Program-made: the position numbers and the translations under genes
NCBI GenBank assembly: GCA_965248545.1
Contig: OZ252110.1
Location: 1,488,001-1,552,000, forward strand
Origin: Alteromonas_E sp965248545
GTDB taxonomy: Bacteria > Pseudomonadota > Gammaproteobacteria > Enterobacterales > Alteromonadaceae
Direction of reading: 5' to 3'
Length of the DNA stretch: 64,000 bases
Part shown: piece by piece, positions 1-9,093 of the stretch
Position numbering within the stretch: position 1 is the stretch's first letter
How the letters are laid out: every line of letters starts with the position of its first letter
Notes under the pieces: model-generated
Told to the model about the DNA's origin: nothing
Seen by the model: only the letters and a program-made list of their open reading frames with translations
The model's database searches: none

Positions 1-22
1 CCCCTTAGGGCTTAGATCTCAG

Positions 23-283
23 TTATGCTAGCCCCTTTTTGATAATGTATCGGAAAGGGGCTTTTTCAATGTCAGTGGCAACAAGTGTATGTTGCATAAA
101 ACGACAAAAACTAGGGATATCGCGCGTTGTAGAGGGATCATCCGCAATTACACTGAGTGTCTGCCCGTCGCTCATCTTACGAATATTCAGACGTACCATC
201 ATCACGGGCTCAGGACAGCGCAACCCCATTGCATCAAGGGTTACATCAGAGCTTTCGTACTGCTGATTAAACTCAGATACCAT
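23..283 (-). CDS. tusA: TusA sulfur-carrier protein (sulfurtransferase)
   Basis: Small sulfur carrier that accepts persulfide sulfur from IscS and passes it to the TusBCD/TusE relay for 2-thiolation of tRNA wobble uridine; cytoplasmic. The 86-residue product has the family core LDAMGLRCPEPVMMVR with the persulfide cysteine at residue 23, then the ADDPSTTRDIPSFC segment; length is close to the usual 80-85. I start at the ATG at 283, because the longer frame adds 19 residues unlike the family. This ATG lies inside the 3' end of pyrE (pyrE stop at 275-273), so the two are probably translationally coupled. The last codons carry an inverted repeat that reads as a terminator on the other strand. 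Confidence 0.9.
   Translation of the reverse strand: MVSEFNQQYESSDVTLDAMGLRCPEPVMMVRLNIRKMSDGQTLSVIADDPSTTRDIPSFCRFMQHTLVATDIEKAPFRYIIKKGLA
30..66 (+). terminator. Intrinsic terminator for a convergent gene to the left, embedded in the tusA 3' end
   Basis: A 9-bp stem (30-38 AGCCCCTTT with 54-62 AAAGGGGCT) with a 15-nt loop is followed by a T-run at 62-66 on the plus strand. It overlaps the last tusA codons. On the minus strand there is no T-run after the stem, so it most likely ends a plus-strand gene entering from before the window. Confidence 0.45.
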
Positions 284-911
284 ATTCGCTTCTATAGCTA
301 TTGATAGCGGCAACGGCCTCCTCATTTCCCTGTGACTCAAGATAAGTCACCACATCGTTGAGTGTCACGATTGCGACCACTTGAGTGTCAAAATCTCGTT
401 CGACTTCTTGAATCGCTGACAATTCACCTTGACCGCGCTCTTGGCGATCAAGCGCAATCAGAACGCCAGCCAAATTCGCCTGCTCAGCTTCGATTAACTG
501 CATCGACTCACGAATTGCTGTGCCTGCCGTGATGACATCATCCACTAACATGACATTGCCTTGCAGTGGGCTGCCAACCAAATTACCACCCTCGCCATGC
601 GTTTTAGCCTCTTTGCGATTAAAGCAATATGGCGTATCTCGATTGTGGTCGTTAGCCAGCGCAACGGCTGTGGTGGTCGCAATTGGGATCCCTTTGTAAG
701 CAGGGCCAAACAATACATCAAAGTCGATTCCTGCATTCACCAGCGCACTGGCGTAGAACCGGCCTAATTTAGCGAGATCGCCACCGGTATTAAATAAACC
801 CGCGTTGAAAAAGTAAGGGCTTTTCCGCCCTGACTTTAATGTAAATTCGCCGAATTTTAGTACGCCACGTGCGATAGCAAACGCTATAAATTCGCGTTGG
901 TAATCAAGCAT
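273..911 (-). CDS. pyrE: Orotate phosphoribosyltransferase
   Basis: Converts orotate and PRPP to orotidine 5'-monophosphate, the fifth step of pyrimidine synthesis; cytoplasmic dimer. The 212-residue length matches the E. coli enzyme (213). The PRPP-binding motif VMLVDDVITAGTA is at residues 120-132, and the flexible catalytic loop with RKEAKTHGEGG is at about 99-109. It lies 8 bp after rph, the classic rph-pyrE pair of enteric bacteria, and overlaps tusA by 11 bp, so rph-pyrE-tusA is probably one transcript. Confidence 0.96.
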   Translation of the reverse strand: MLDYQREFIAFAIARGVLKFGEFTLKSGRKSPYFFNAGLFNTGGDLAKLGRFYASALVNAGIDFDVLFGPAYKGIPIATTTAVALANDHNRDTPYCFNRKEAKTHGEGGNLVGSPLQGNVMLVDDVITAGTAIRESMQLIEAEQANLAGVLIALDRQERGQGELSAIQEVERDFDTQVVAIVTLNDVVTYLESQGNEEAVAAINSYRSEYGI

Positions 912-919
912 AACAACCT

Positions 920-1633
920 CTAAGCTAGCGCTAACTTTTGGATTTCAAACAGCTCTTTAAGGCCCGCCTTGGCAATCTCAAGCATTTCATTTAATTCATC
1001 GAAACTGAATGGTTCACCCTCAGCGGTGCCCTGAACTTCAATCAACTTTCCTGTGTCGGTCATGACGATGTTCATGTCGGTTTCAGCAGAAGAGTCTTCA
1101 ACATACTCGAGGTCGGCAATCGCATTACCTTCGTGGATACCCACAGACAAAGCGGCGATCATATGCTTCATTGGGTTCGCCTTGATGATGCCTTTGTTGC
1201 GCATATAAGTGAGTGCATCAGCTAGCGCAACGCACGCGCCAGTGATTGATGCCGTTCGAGTACCGCCGTCGGCCTGAATAACATCGCAATCTAGCGTGAT
1301 GGTATTTTCACCGAGGATTGAAAGATCGACTGCAGCGCGCAATGAACGCGCTATCAGGCGTTGAATTTCTAATGTTCGCCCACCTTGTTTACCGCGTGCA
1401 GCTTCTCGCCCAGAGCGAGTGTGAGTAGCCCGCGGCAACATGCTGTATTCAGCGGTTATCCAGCCTTTGCCCTGCCCTTTCATGAAGCGTGGCACACCTT
1501 CTTCAACGGTCGCATTACAGATAACTTTGGTATTACCAAACTCTATCAATACTGAACCTTCAGCGTGACATGTGTAATTACGGGTAATGGTAACCGGGCG
1601 AATTTGACTGGCGGTTCTTCCGCTTGGGCGCAT
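920..1633 (-). CDS. rph: Ribonuclease PH
   Basis: Phosphate-dependent 3'-5' exoribonuclease that trims tRNA 3' ends; hexameric, cytoplasmic. The 237 residues match the normal length (E. coli about 238). Visible family blocks are MRPSGR at the start, GWITAEYSMLPRATHTR, the GRTLEIQRLIARSLRA segment and CDVIQADGGTRTASITGA. The ATG at 1633 has an AAGGAG site just upstream. Unlike the rph of E. coli K-12, which is frameshifted, this copy is intact. The proximal part of the intergene (1634-1700) should hold the promoter, since the stretch beyond it carries the terminator of the upstream gene. Confidence 0.96.
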   Translation of the reverse strand: MRPSGRTASQIRPVTITRNYTCHAEGSVLIEFGNTKVICNATVEEGVPRFMKGQGKGWITAEYSMLPRATHTRSGREAARGKQGGRTLEIQRLIARSLRAAVDLSILGENTITLDCDVIQADGGTRTASITGACVALADALTYMRNKGIIKANPMKHMIAALSVGIHEGNAIADLEYVEDSSAETDMNIVMTDTGKLIEVQGTAEGEPFSFDELNEMLEIAKAGLKELFEIQKLALA

Positions 1634-1704
1634 GCAGCTCTCCTTGGAGTGAGATTAAAACTAAACGCGCGAAGTATAGCGCAACCGAAGCGCTTGCGGG
1701 AGGG

Positions 1705-1731
1705 AAAACCGCGCTCATGTTAAGAGCGCGG
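1705..1731 (-). terminator. Intrinsic terminator after the S9 peptidase gene
   Basis: A perfect 8-bp GC stem (1709-1716 CCGCGCTC with 1724-1731 GAGCGCGG) has a 7-nt loop and is followed on the minus strand by TTTT. It sits 11 bp after the stop of the peptidase gene, so it separates that gene from rph-pyrE-tusA. Confidence 0.7.
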
Positions 1732-1741
1732 CAACTATACT

Positions 1742-3688
1742 TTAGTTTAAGTGCTTTTCTAAGAAGCCTGCTATCGCTTCGAAGTACTCGGCTCGATTTT
1801 TTTCATTTCTAAAACCGTGGCCTTCTTCTTCTTTGACAAACCACTCATAGGGTTTGTTATGCATATCCATGGCTTTTTTGAGCGCTTCAGCATGCTCTAA
1901 AGGTGCTCGCTGATCTTCTTCACCATGGGCAATAAACACCGGGGCTTGTAACGAGCGCACATGGTTAGTCGGTGACGTTGTCTCCAGCTCTTCAGGATCA
2001 GACCCGATAAACTCTTCAAGCATGGCTTCTGCGAATAACAAATCAGGCACATCACCTTTTTCGTCCATCAGACTCATGTCGTACACACCTGCATTGGCAA
2101 TGGCACACTTGAACAAATCAGGCGCCAGTGCTGATGACATGACAGCAGAATAACCGCCAAAACTTGCGCCCATGATACATACCTTGTCACCATCGATACC
2201 GCCTTGAGATATGACATAACGAGTCGCATCTATGATGTCTTGCTGAATCAGACCACCCCACTCACGATAACCCTGCAACATATAGTTTTTGCCGTAACCA
2301 CCTGAGCCTCGAAAGTTAACTCGCAGTACCGCATACCCCTGCGATGCTAGCATCTGGACTTCCGAATCAAAGGTCCAATAATCTCTGACCGAATGCGGAC
2401 CACCATGCACGAGCGTAACAAGTGGCACATTTTCAGTTTCGGGAATGCCAACTGGGTATGTGATGTAAGCATGAACGGTTTGGCCATCACTAGCGGCAAA
2501 CGAAATAGGAATCGACTCCGACATATTTTGTTTTGGGATATGGGAGAAATTGCTAAACAACGCACCTAGCTTATTTTCTTTGCGGTCGTAAAGGTAGTAT
2601 GTACCCATGTCGATATCATTAGCAGCGTACAACAACCACTTTTCACCGCCGCGACTGCGCGTCAGGATGCTCAAGCTATACCCTTGAAAGGTACCCAGAA
2701 GCGCCTTAAAAATCTGTGCTTCTTCACTGTTACTGTTAAACATTACGTATGTTGGGTAACCATCATCGACTCTCAGCGCATATGCAGAAGTGCGATCACT
2801 ACTCATCGATACGCTGGTAATGTCGACTTTTTCATCGGTATAAATACTCTTACGCTCGCCCGTTTCCAAGTTTAGTGAGAATAAACCAGTGCGATCTTGT
2901 TGATAGTTATCGACAAAAAACAATGCACTGTTATCTTGGTTTAGCGCTACCGGATAGAACTCACTGCCCAATTCATTGGACATTTCTTGCCAATCTTCGT
3001 CAACATAACGGTAAGTTCGCTGCACGCCTTCTTTATCGGTACCGGTGGCGAATTTTAACTCGCCTTTAGCATCTGAGATAAAACGAGCATAGGAAATCGG
3101 TGCGGTCTCTAAATCACGACTCATTCTGCCGTTGTAGATATTAAGCTTGTGTACAGTCGCTAACTTCTCGCCACCTTCTGACCAAGGGCGAGATGAAATC
3201 AAAATATTGCGATCATCATCCGGTAAACGGCTGATGATATCGGCCCACCCTTTCACATGCGTTTTCTTTTTTAGTCGGCTACCGACTTGCTCTTGGCCAG
3301 CACGATAACCGTAAATCATTTCGGGATTGCCACCGTCATAGTCCACCGCAAATAACTCGCCATAATAAGATGGCTCTTCAAAACGAACACTGGTTTGCCA
3401 AACCAAGATGACGATACGCTCATCATTCGCCCAGAAGAATGGTCCTACTTCGTTTTTTTCACCGAGGTTAGCGCCGCCAATAGTCTTGAAGGTTTCGACG
3501 TCAAACACGGCCAACTGACGTCTGCCATCGACTTTCAGTGCTACCGCAAGTTTGGAGCCGTCAGGCGAAAGCTGAGCAGCTTCATAAATTGCGTTTTTAG
3601 CAAAATCTGCAGGAGTGATATTGGAAGCGAGTGTGTTGAACGAGACTGTTGCTACAAACAGTAGCGTCAGCATTCTGAGGTACTTCAT
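1742..3688 (-). CDS. Secreted S9 family prolyl oligopeptidase
   Basis: Predicted serine peptidase of the prolyl oligopeptidase clan, cleaving short peptides. The first 21 residues (MKYLRMLTLLFVATVSFNTLA) form a signal peptide, so it acts in the periplasm or outside. Residues 25-390 look like a degenerate beta-propeller; about 395-648 are an alpha/beta-hydrolase domain with nucleophile Ser509 in GASFGGY, Asp592 in HGEEDQRAP and His624 in EEGHGF. The HGGP oxyanion motif is near 429. At 648 residues it has the size of the S9C/acylaminoacyl-peptidase type common in Shewanella and Alteromonas. It stands alone between rph and yicC, which are neighbours in E. coli. Specificity cannot be read from sequence. 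Confidence 0.88.
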   Translation of the reverse strand: MKYLRMLTLLFVATVSFNTLASNITPADFAKNAIYEAAQLSPDGSKLAVALKVDGRRQLAVFDVETFKTIGGANLGEKNEVGPFFWANDERIVILVWQTSVRFEEPSYYGELFAVDYDGGNPEMIYGYRAGQEQVGSRLKKKTHVKGWADIISRLPDDDRNILISSRPWSEGGEKLATVHKLNIYNGRMSRDLETAPISYARFISDAKGELKFATGTDKEGVQRTYRYVDEDWQEMSNELGSEFYPVALNQDNSALFFVDNYQQDRTGLFSLNLETGERKSIYTDEKVDITSVSMSSDRTSAYALRVDDGYPTYVMFNSNSEEAQIFKALLGTFQGYSLSILTRSRGGEKWLLYAANDIDMGTYYLYDRKENKLGALFSNFSHIPKQNMSESIPISFAASDGQTVHAYITYPVGIPETENVPLVTLVHGGPHSVRDYWTFDSEVQMLASQGYAVLRVNFRGSGGYGKNYMLQGYREWGGLIQQDIIDATRYVISQGGIDGDKVCIMGASFGGYSAVMSSALAPDLFKCAIANAGVYDMSLMDEKGDVPDLLFAEAMLEEFIGSDPEELETTSPTNHVRSLQAPVFIAHGEEDQRAPLEHAEALKKAMDMHNKPYEWFVKEEEGHGFRNEKNRAEYFEAIAGFLEKHLN

Positions 3689-3860
3689 ATTCCTAGCCTT
3701 TTCTTGTTTTTGTTTTAATGTATTTCATCGCACGCTTGTAACATTTGCTTACATTTCGCACGGATATGCCAGCATATGCGAAAAACTCGTTCGGGTCGAC
3801 AGTAGAAATGAGTTAAACTGTAGCGCTTAAAAATTGGGTTATTGGCTTTAGGAGACACTC

Positions 3861-4724
3861 ATGATTTACAGTATGACCGGCTTCGCGCGCAACGAAGTGA
3901 AAGGCGATTGGGGCACAGCGGTATGGGAAATTCGCTCTGTAAATCAGCGTTTTTTGGAAACGTTTTTCAGGCTGCCCGAACAATTCCGCGGATTAGAGCC
4001 CGTATTGCGCGAGCGCTTCCGCAAGGCCCTGCAACGCGGCAAAGTAGAATGTAACTTACGCTATACCGCAAACGATGCGGCAGTCGGCACTCTCAATCTT
4101 AATGAAGCACTCGCTAAGCAGTTATTACACGCAGCGGACTGGGTACAATCGCATGGCCAATCAACAGGCGTCAATCCCGTTGATATCCTGCGTTGGCCTG
4201 GCGTTATGGCAGCCGAAGAGGCCGATATGGACGCGATCCAAGCTGACATTCTCAAAGCATTTGATAAAACGCTTGCGGATTTTAAAGAATCACGCGCAAC
4301 CGAAGGTGCAAACCTCAAAGCGATGATTGAACAGCGCCTTGCTGCTATCACTAAAGAAACCAACAAAGTCGGCGCCAAGATGCCGGAAGTTGTGGAATGG
4401 CAGCGCGAGAAAATACTGACTCGTTTTGAAGAAGCCAAAGTAGAGCTAGACCCTACACGTATAGAACAAGAAATGGTTATGCTAGCCCAACGTTTAGATG
4501 TGGCCGAGGAGCTTGATCGCTTGCACTCGCACGTTGGAGAAACCCAAAAAATCTTAAATAAGGGCGGTGCCGTGGGGCGTAGACTCGACTTTATGATGCA
4601 AGAGTTCAACCGTGAATCAAACACGTTGGGCAGTAAATCTATCAGCGCGGAGATTACCCAATCCGCGGTAGAGCTTAAAGTGTTAATTGAGCAAATGCGC
4701 GAACAGATCCAGAATATCGAATAA
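3861..4724 (+). CDS. yicC: YicC family endoribonuclease
   Basis: YicC/YloC family protein, 287 residues, the same length as E. coli YicC. Family members are reported as endoribonucleases acting on RNA, including small RNAs; cytoplasmic. Recognisable blocks are the N-terminal MIYSMTGFAR, the VNQRFLETFFRLPE segment and the C-terminal HxxxxxxIL-type region with GRRLDFMMQEFNRESNTLGSKS, the strongest family signature. It is divergent from the S9 peptidase and convergent with the hybrid sensor gene. The rph-yicC vicinity is conserved in gammaproteobacteria. Confidence 0.93.
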   Translation: MIYSMTGFARNEVKGDWGTAVWEIRSVNQRFLETFFRLPEQFRGLEPVLRERFRKALQRGKVECNLRYTANDAAVGTLNLNEALAKQLLHAADWVQSHGQSTGVNPVDILRWPGVMAAEEADMDAIQADILKAFDKTLADFKESRATEGANLKAMIEQRLAAITKETNKVGAKMPEVVEWQREKILTRFEEAKVELDPTRIEQEMVMLAQRLDVAEELDRLHSHVGETQKILNKGGAVGRRLDFMMQEFNRESNTLGSKSISAEITQSAVELKVLIEQMREQIQNIE

Positions 4725-4741
4725 CAGCGAACATTACGCTC

Positions 4742-7700
4742 CTAGGTTTTAATAACCTTGCACTGTTCGATGTATTCCGTTGGTGTCATATCAAAAGCAG
4801 CTTTAAAACACGAACCGAAATACGAGGGTGATGTAAAACCTACATCAAAAGCAACAGCGCTAATGTTTTCAGTCTGCATGAGCATTTTTCTAGCTTGCTT
4901 AAGCCGAAATTCTTTTAGAAAACTGGTGAAATTGTGATTGACCAGTTTGTTCAGCTTGCGGTTGAGTTGCCTGTCACAACAGCCAAGAGCCTCAGCCGCA
5001 AAAAGCCGGTCAAATGTATCATTCATGTAATTTCGCTTAGTCAACACTAAGAACTTCATAAAGAAACGATGGTCTTTTTCGCTGGTAAATTCGGGCAAAT
5101 CAAAGTCTTCTAGTTGGAGTTCTATCTCTTCAGAATGTTGCTTCGAGGTTGAAGGCTGTTTGCTCTTTGCAATTAGTTGCCTAACCTTCAGTTTAAGTTC
5201 TAAGTCGTTAAAAGGTTTAATCAAATAGTCATCAGCTTTTGCTTTTAAGCTCTCAATACGAGTTGTTGTATCGGAAAAAGCAGAGATCAAAATAATTGGG
5301 ATAGCAGAGGCTGAGTTGGATTCGCTCGCTCGAATTTCTTTGGTCAGAGTCAAGCCATCCTTGAGTGGCATACTGACATCAGCGATAACAGCTGAGGGTT
5401 TGAATTCTTTGACTACATCCATTGCCTCGCGACCATTGGCGGCTGTTATACACATAAACTCAGGCTCAAATAACTCTTTAATATATTGCCTTATATGGGT
5501 TGATTCATCTGCGATAATGATAGTGTTCTGGGCGTTAGCTACATCAACATTTGCGCGTGGATACTCTGCGCAACTAATCGATGGTTCGAGCAACTGCATA
5601 GCGCCGGAATTAAACGCCGTATACGTTGACGTTTCATTAGAAGGGGCTCTATTCAAAGGCAGGGTAATTGTAAACGTTGAACCCTTGTTGAGCTGGCTTT
5701 TCACTTCGATAGAACCATCACAATATGCCAGTAGTTCTTTTACAATCGCTAAACCTATTCCCGCACCTGCCTTTTTTGCGTGCGTTTCTGACCTAAAAAA
5801 GCGTTCAAATATTCGATCTTGCTCACCAACAGGTATTCCATAACCTTGGTCAGTGACAGATATTTCTGCGTTTTCCTGATTCGCTCTAGCGCGCAAACTA
5901 ACAACTCCTCCTGCAGGAGAGTACTTAATAGCGTTTGAAACTAAGTTCGACAGCAGTTTATCGAGCATGCCTTCGGGGAGGCTAACGATCACACCATTTT
6001 TGGCCCTGATTTCTGCGCTAACTTGAAATTTGTCAAAGACCGGCTGATACATATCCACAAAAGATTCAAGAAACCTTTTAATGTCATAATTAACGTACCT
6101 AGTTTCTTTTTTCGTTCTGACCCACTCAAATTCATTTAACTCATCAACAAGTAAACGCAATCGTTTAGAATTATCCTCTAAATGCGCTAACTTTTGCTTA
6201 TCTGCATCACCTGAGTGTGAAATGTTTAGTTCTTTTGCCCATCGAGTTATCAGCGTTAACGGTGTCCGGATTTCATGAGAAACCTTTCTGAACAGGTCTT
6301 TGGTGCGTCTCATTTGCTGCTCAGCAAAAATTTTTTCAGCTTCTAAATTCTTAGTTCTTTTATCAACATGTTCCTCAAGTTCTAACTCACGTGCCCTTTT
6401 GGCGTTTGTTTTCCAAAAATGATAGGACCAAAAAATCACTATTAAAACGACGAAATAGAGCAATAGTGCGTATCGAGTCATCCAGAAAGGTGGCAATACA
6501 GTAACAGCCTTAAACGCAATTGGTTGCTGGCGAGACGATTGATTGTCAATCGCTCTGACTTGAAACTCATAGTCGCCAAAAGGCAGTTTAGAATAAACGG
6601 CGAAAGGACTTTGCAAAGCAGATTTCACCCACGTTTCATCTAGCCCAAGCATTCTATATTCGTATGTCAGATACCTATGATCAATTGGGTCTGTAGAGGA
6701 AAAATGAAAAATCGTCTGGTAGACATCACTGTCAATTGTAATGTTTGATAGTGTGCCGTTATCTTCAGAGAACGCTTCACTTATTTGGCCTTTTATTGCG
6801 GTTGAAAAGTTATGAATTGTATGGACTGATACTTCGTTATAGCGGTCAAGATACTGGTCCAATATTGACACGAACCCGTCGTATTCGATCTGATAACGCA
6901 GCTTGTCTCCTATGACAATGAGTTCTCGTTTATTGTTAGTGAAAAACATGCCTTCATACTCGAAATCTAAGTCTACAATCCCGTCTTTTTCACCAACGCT
7001 TTGGACCCATTCTTCATAAGGGTTTGCTCTGTAGAGTCCATTATTCGTCGCTACCCACAATGTCCCATTAGAATCAGATTTAAGGGACCGAATGAACATG
7101 GAGTCAATAAAGTCATTCAATTTAGAGGATTGGAGTACTAAGCTCTCATTTTTTAACATCAGTATTCCATTGCCACTGGTGCAGAAATACAGTTGACCAC
7201 TTCTATCGCGTTCAACACATTCGATTTGAACGTGCTGACCCAACTCAGCCAATTCAAGTTCAGCCCAAACTTTCCCGTCAAAGCTAATAAAAACGCCATT
7301 GAAATAGTCCTGAACTACCAAGATGTCATCCACCGAGAACACGATATCAGCGTTAAAGTTCACATCTGTGAGGACATCAACCGTAGATTCTTTCAATGTG
7401 TAAAGACCGCCGTCTGCACCCAACAATACAAGCTGATCGTTGAACGTTTCTAACTCACTAAAAGCTCGGTTGGAATAGATGTTAACGTTGACAAATTCGC
7501 CATTTACGAAGCGATTCTCGCTCAGTCGTCCTTCCGTATCTAACGCGTACAATTTGTCAGAGATGATTGCTAACCCCATAGAAGCATCGAGTCCTTCTAT
7601 TTGCGTTAAAGAGCCATCAGATTTATCTAGGTAATAAACACTGTCTCCAAAACCTATGACTAACTTGTCTTCGGATAACTGTCCGAAACCAGTGAATCGG

Positions 7701-8716
7701 CCGTCTTTAGGCGTCTGATTTTCGTGTACATATGAGAGGTGTTTAAATGTTTTTGGGAGCCAAGTGATTCCAAAGACAGGTCCACCTAATACAATATTTT
7801 CATTTGGTGTTTTTGTAATGTCGTACACAACATTAAGCGACTTATTAGCTAAAAAAGGATCCATAAACGTACCTTCAGTGCTCAAGGCATCGCTGGCTAT
7901 CGTTAAGTTCTCGCGAGCTACTAAATAGTCACTGCCAGACAACTGAACAACGTCAGATACTTCGTAGTTAACTGACCTATCACTAGCAAAAATATCAATT
8001 TCATTTGTCTCTGGTGTCACCCTGTAAATGGATGATTGTGCAAACACTAAAAAATGGTCGGAAGACTTGCGTAAGACGGCACTCTCCAGCGTCGAAAACA
8101 CTTTATCCTCAACTACAACTTCCGCTGTCGTTGATCCTTCTACATAAGTGAATATACCTCTATCCGTTAATGCATATATGACATTTGCAGTTTCACGCGA
8201 CGTTACTAAATCGATTAATTGCGCAGAGCCCGTCAACCGCAAAATGGTATCGCTTGTGCGCGCAATTGACTCGTCTTCAATGTCCAATAGGATTGTGCCA
8301 TTTATCGTTTCAAGCAAAAGCTTACTGACGTTAAATGGCTTAATCGCTAATATAAAATTGTCGTCTGTCACAGCAAGAATCATCTGTTCTGTGACCTGGT
8401 AGTTTTGATCTATTACCGCAATCCCGCCACCATAGGTAGCGACAAATATCTTATTTTTAAGTTTTGCAACACCAGACACCGGATACGAAACATGCGATAA
8501 ATTGATGTCAATCTCTGAAACCAAACTTCCTTTTTGAACGAATAGGCCATTGTCAGCGCCTATCCATAGCGCTCCATTTATGTAAGTTACTGAATGGACG
8601 ATCCCAAAGGATCTTTCGCCTGTACCATTAATCGTTACGAATGGCGAACGATTCTGTTGTGCATCTAAGCTTGAAATGTAGGCAACGGAGAGAAAGATCA
8701 GCAAAAGTCTCGTCAT
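4742..8716 (-). CDS. One-piece hybrid two-component sensor with periplasmic propeller and AraC output
   Basis: A membrane sensor kinase fused to its own response regulator (HTCS type). Residues 1-20 are a signal peptide; about 25-640 are propeller-type repeats (blades such as GTLWVATNNGLYRAN near 551); about 665-745 a Y_Y_Y-type beta domain; 748-766 one membrane helix; 767-806 a coiled linker. The HisKA domain has His814 in SHEIRTP, followed by the ATPase domain (N-box LLSNLVSNAIKYS near 921, DQGYGIP near 956, GAGIGLAIVKEL near 985). The receiver has the acidic Asp1070, phospho-acceptor Asp1113 and Lys1167. The AraC helix-turn-helix fills about 1225-1320. All catalytic residues are present. 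Such proteins usually sense glycan fragments next to sugar-use genes; none are here. Instead the gene is divergent from a double-glycine leader peptide. Ligand unknown. Confidence 0.92.
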   Translation of the reverse strand: MTRLLLIFLSVAYISSLDAQQNRSPFVTINGTGERSFGIVHSVTYINGALWIGADNGLFVQKGSLVSEIDINLSHVSYPVSGVAKLKNKIFVATYGGGIAVIDQNYQVTEQMILAVTDDNFILAIKPFNVSKLLLETINGTILLDIEDESIARTSDTILRLTGSAQLIDLVTSRETANVIYALTDRGIFTYVEGSTTAEVVVEDKVFSTLESAVLRKSSDHFLVFAQSSIYRVTPETNEIDIFASDRSVNYEVSDVVQLSGSDYLVARENLTIASDALSTEGTFMDPFLANKSLNVVYDITKTPNENIVLGGPVFGITWLPKTFKHLSYVHENQTPKDGRFTGFGQLSEDKLVIGFGDSVYYLDKSDGSLTQIEGLDASMGLAIISDKLYALDTEGRLSENRFVNGEFVNVNIYSNRAFSELETFNDQLVLLGADGGLYTLKESTVDVLTDVNFNADIVFSVDDILVVQDYFNGVFISFDGKVWAELELAELGQHVQIECVERDRSGQLYFCTSGNGILMLKNESLVLQSSKLNDFIDSMFIRSLKSDSNGTLWVATNNGLYRANPYEEWVQSVGEKDGIVDLDFEYEGMFFTNNKRELIVIGDKLRYQIEYDGFVSILDQYLDRYNEVSVHTIHNFSTAIKGQISEAFSEDNGTLSNITIDSDVYQTIFHFSSTDPIDHRYLTYEYRMLGLDETWVKSALQSPFAVYSKLPFGDYEFQVRAIDNQSSRQQPIAFKAVTVLPPFWMTRYALLLYFVVLIVIFWSYHFWKTNAKRARELELEEHVDKRTKNLEAEKIFAEQQMRRTKDLFRKVSHEIRTPLTLITRWAKELNISHSGDADKQKLAHLEDNSKRLRLLVDELNEFEWVRTKKETRYVNYDIKRFLESFVDMYQPVFDKFQVSAEIRAKNGVIVSLPEGMLDKLLSNLVSNAIKYSPAGGVVSLRARANQENAEISVTDQGYGIPVGEQDRIFERFFRSETHAKKAGAGIGLAIVKELLAYCDGSIEVKSQLNKGSTFTITLPLNRAPSNETSTYTAFNSGAMQLLEPSISCAEYPRANVDVANAQNTIIIADESTHIRQYIKELFEPEFMCITAANGREAMDVVKEFKPSAVIADVSMPLKDGLTLTKEIRASESNSASAIPIILISAFSDTTTRIESLKAKADDYLIKPFNDLELKLKVRQLIAKSKQPSTSKQHSEEIELQLEDFDLPEFTSEKDHRFFMKFLVLTKRNYMNDTFDRLFAAEALGCCDRQLNRKLNKLVNHNFTSFLKEFRLKQARKMLMQTENISAVAFDVGFTSPSYFGSCFKAAFDMTPTEYIEQCKVIKT

Positions 8717-8800
8717 TGAGTTGTTATGTCCGTCCCTTGATATCGCTGTTTATTTTTTGACCTTATCATTATTTTGTCCAAACGCAAAAGAGGATGAATG

Positions 8801-8968
8801 ATGGATAAACTAGAAAGTAGAGACAACCGCTCAGAGTTAAGAGAGTTAACTGAGGCCGAATTGATTGAAGTCTTTGGTGGGAACGCTGACTCAACAGATT
8901 TGAAAGACAGTGATAGAGATGATTGGGATCCCTATTCGAGAAGGAGACCCAACAAAAAAGGGGGATAG
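8801..8968 (+). CDS. 55-residue peptide with double-glycine (GG) leader
   Basis: A short gene below usual ORF cut-offs. The translated N-terminal part ends in ELTEAELIEVFGG (residues 15-27), which fits the double-glycine leader consensus of exported bacteriocins, pheromones and Nif11/NHLP-type precursor peptides (LT..EL..V.GG). Cleavage after Gly27 would free a 28-residue peptide, acidic in its first half (DLKDSDRDDWD) and basic at the end (RRRPNKKGG), with no cysteine, so not a lanthipeptide. An AAGAGG site lies 8 nt before the ATG at 8801. It is divergent from the hybrid sensor gene, sharing an 84-bp intergene. No peptidase-ABC exporter or modifying enzyme is in the window. Function is inferred from the leader only. 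Confidence 0.62.
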   Translation: MDKLESRDNRSELRELTEAELIEVFGGNADSTDLKDSDRDDWDPYSRRRPNKKGG

Positions 8969-9052
8969 GGACTGCCAGAGTGTAACGGGTAGGTTATCTA
9001 CATTCTTGCTGTTAAGCATGAATACGGCTTTAAAAACACAGGCCAAGAAAGC

Positions 9053-9080
9053 AAAAAACCCCGGCCATTGACCGGGGTTT
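9053..9080 (-). terminator. rRNA operon terminator, usable from both sides
   Basis: A perfect 9-bp stem (9056-9064 AAACCCCGG with 9072-9080 CCGGGGTTT) with a 7-nt loop. On the minus strand it is followed by six T, ending the rRNA operon just after 5S. On the plus strand it is followed by CTTTT, so it may also stop transcripts of the leader-peptide gene. Confidence 0.85.
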
Positions 9081-9093
9081 CTTTTAATTGGGA

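Noticed and set aside
4061..4624. 187-codon frame antisense to yicC
   Set aside because: Shadow of an intact conserved gene, Ser/Ala-rich translation.
8794..8808. Earlier ATG at 8794 as start of the leader peptide
   Set aside because: It opens a four-codon frame (MNDG, stop) in another phase and cannot reach the GG leader.
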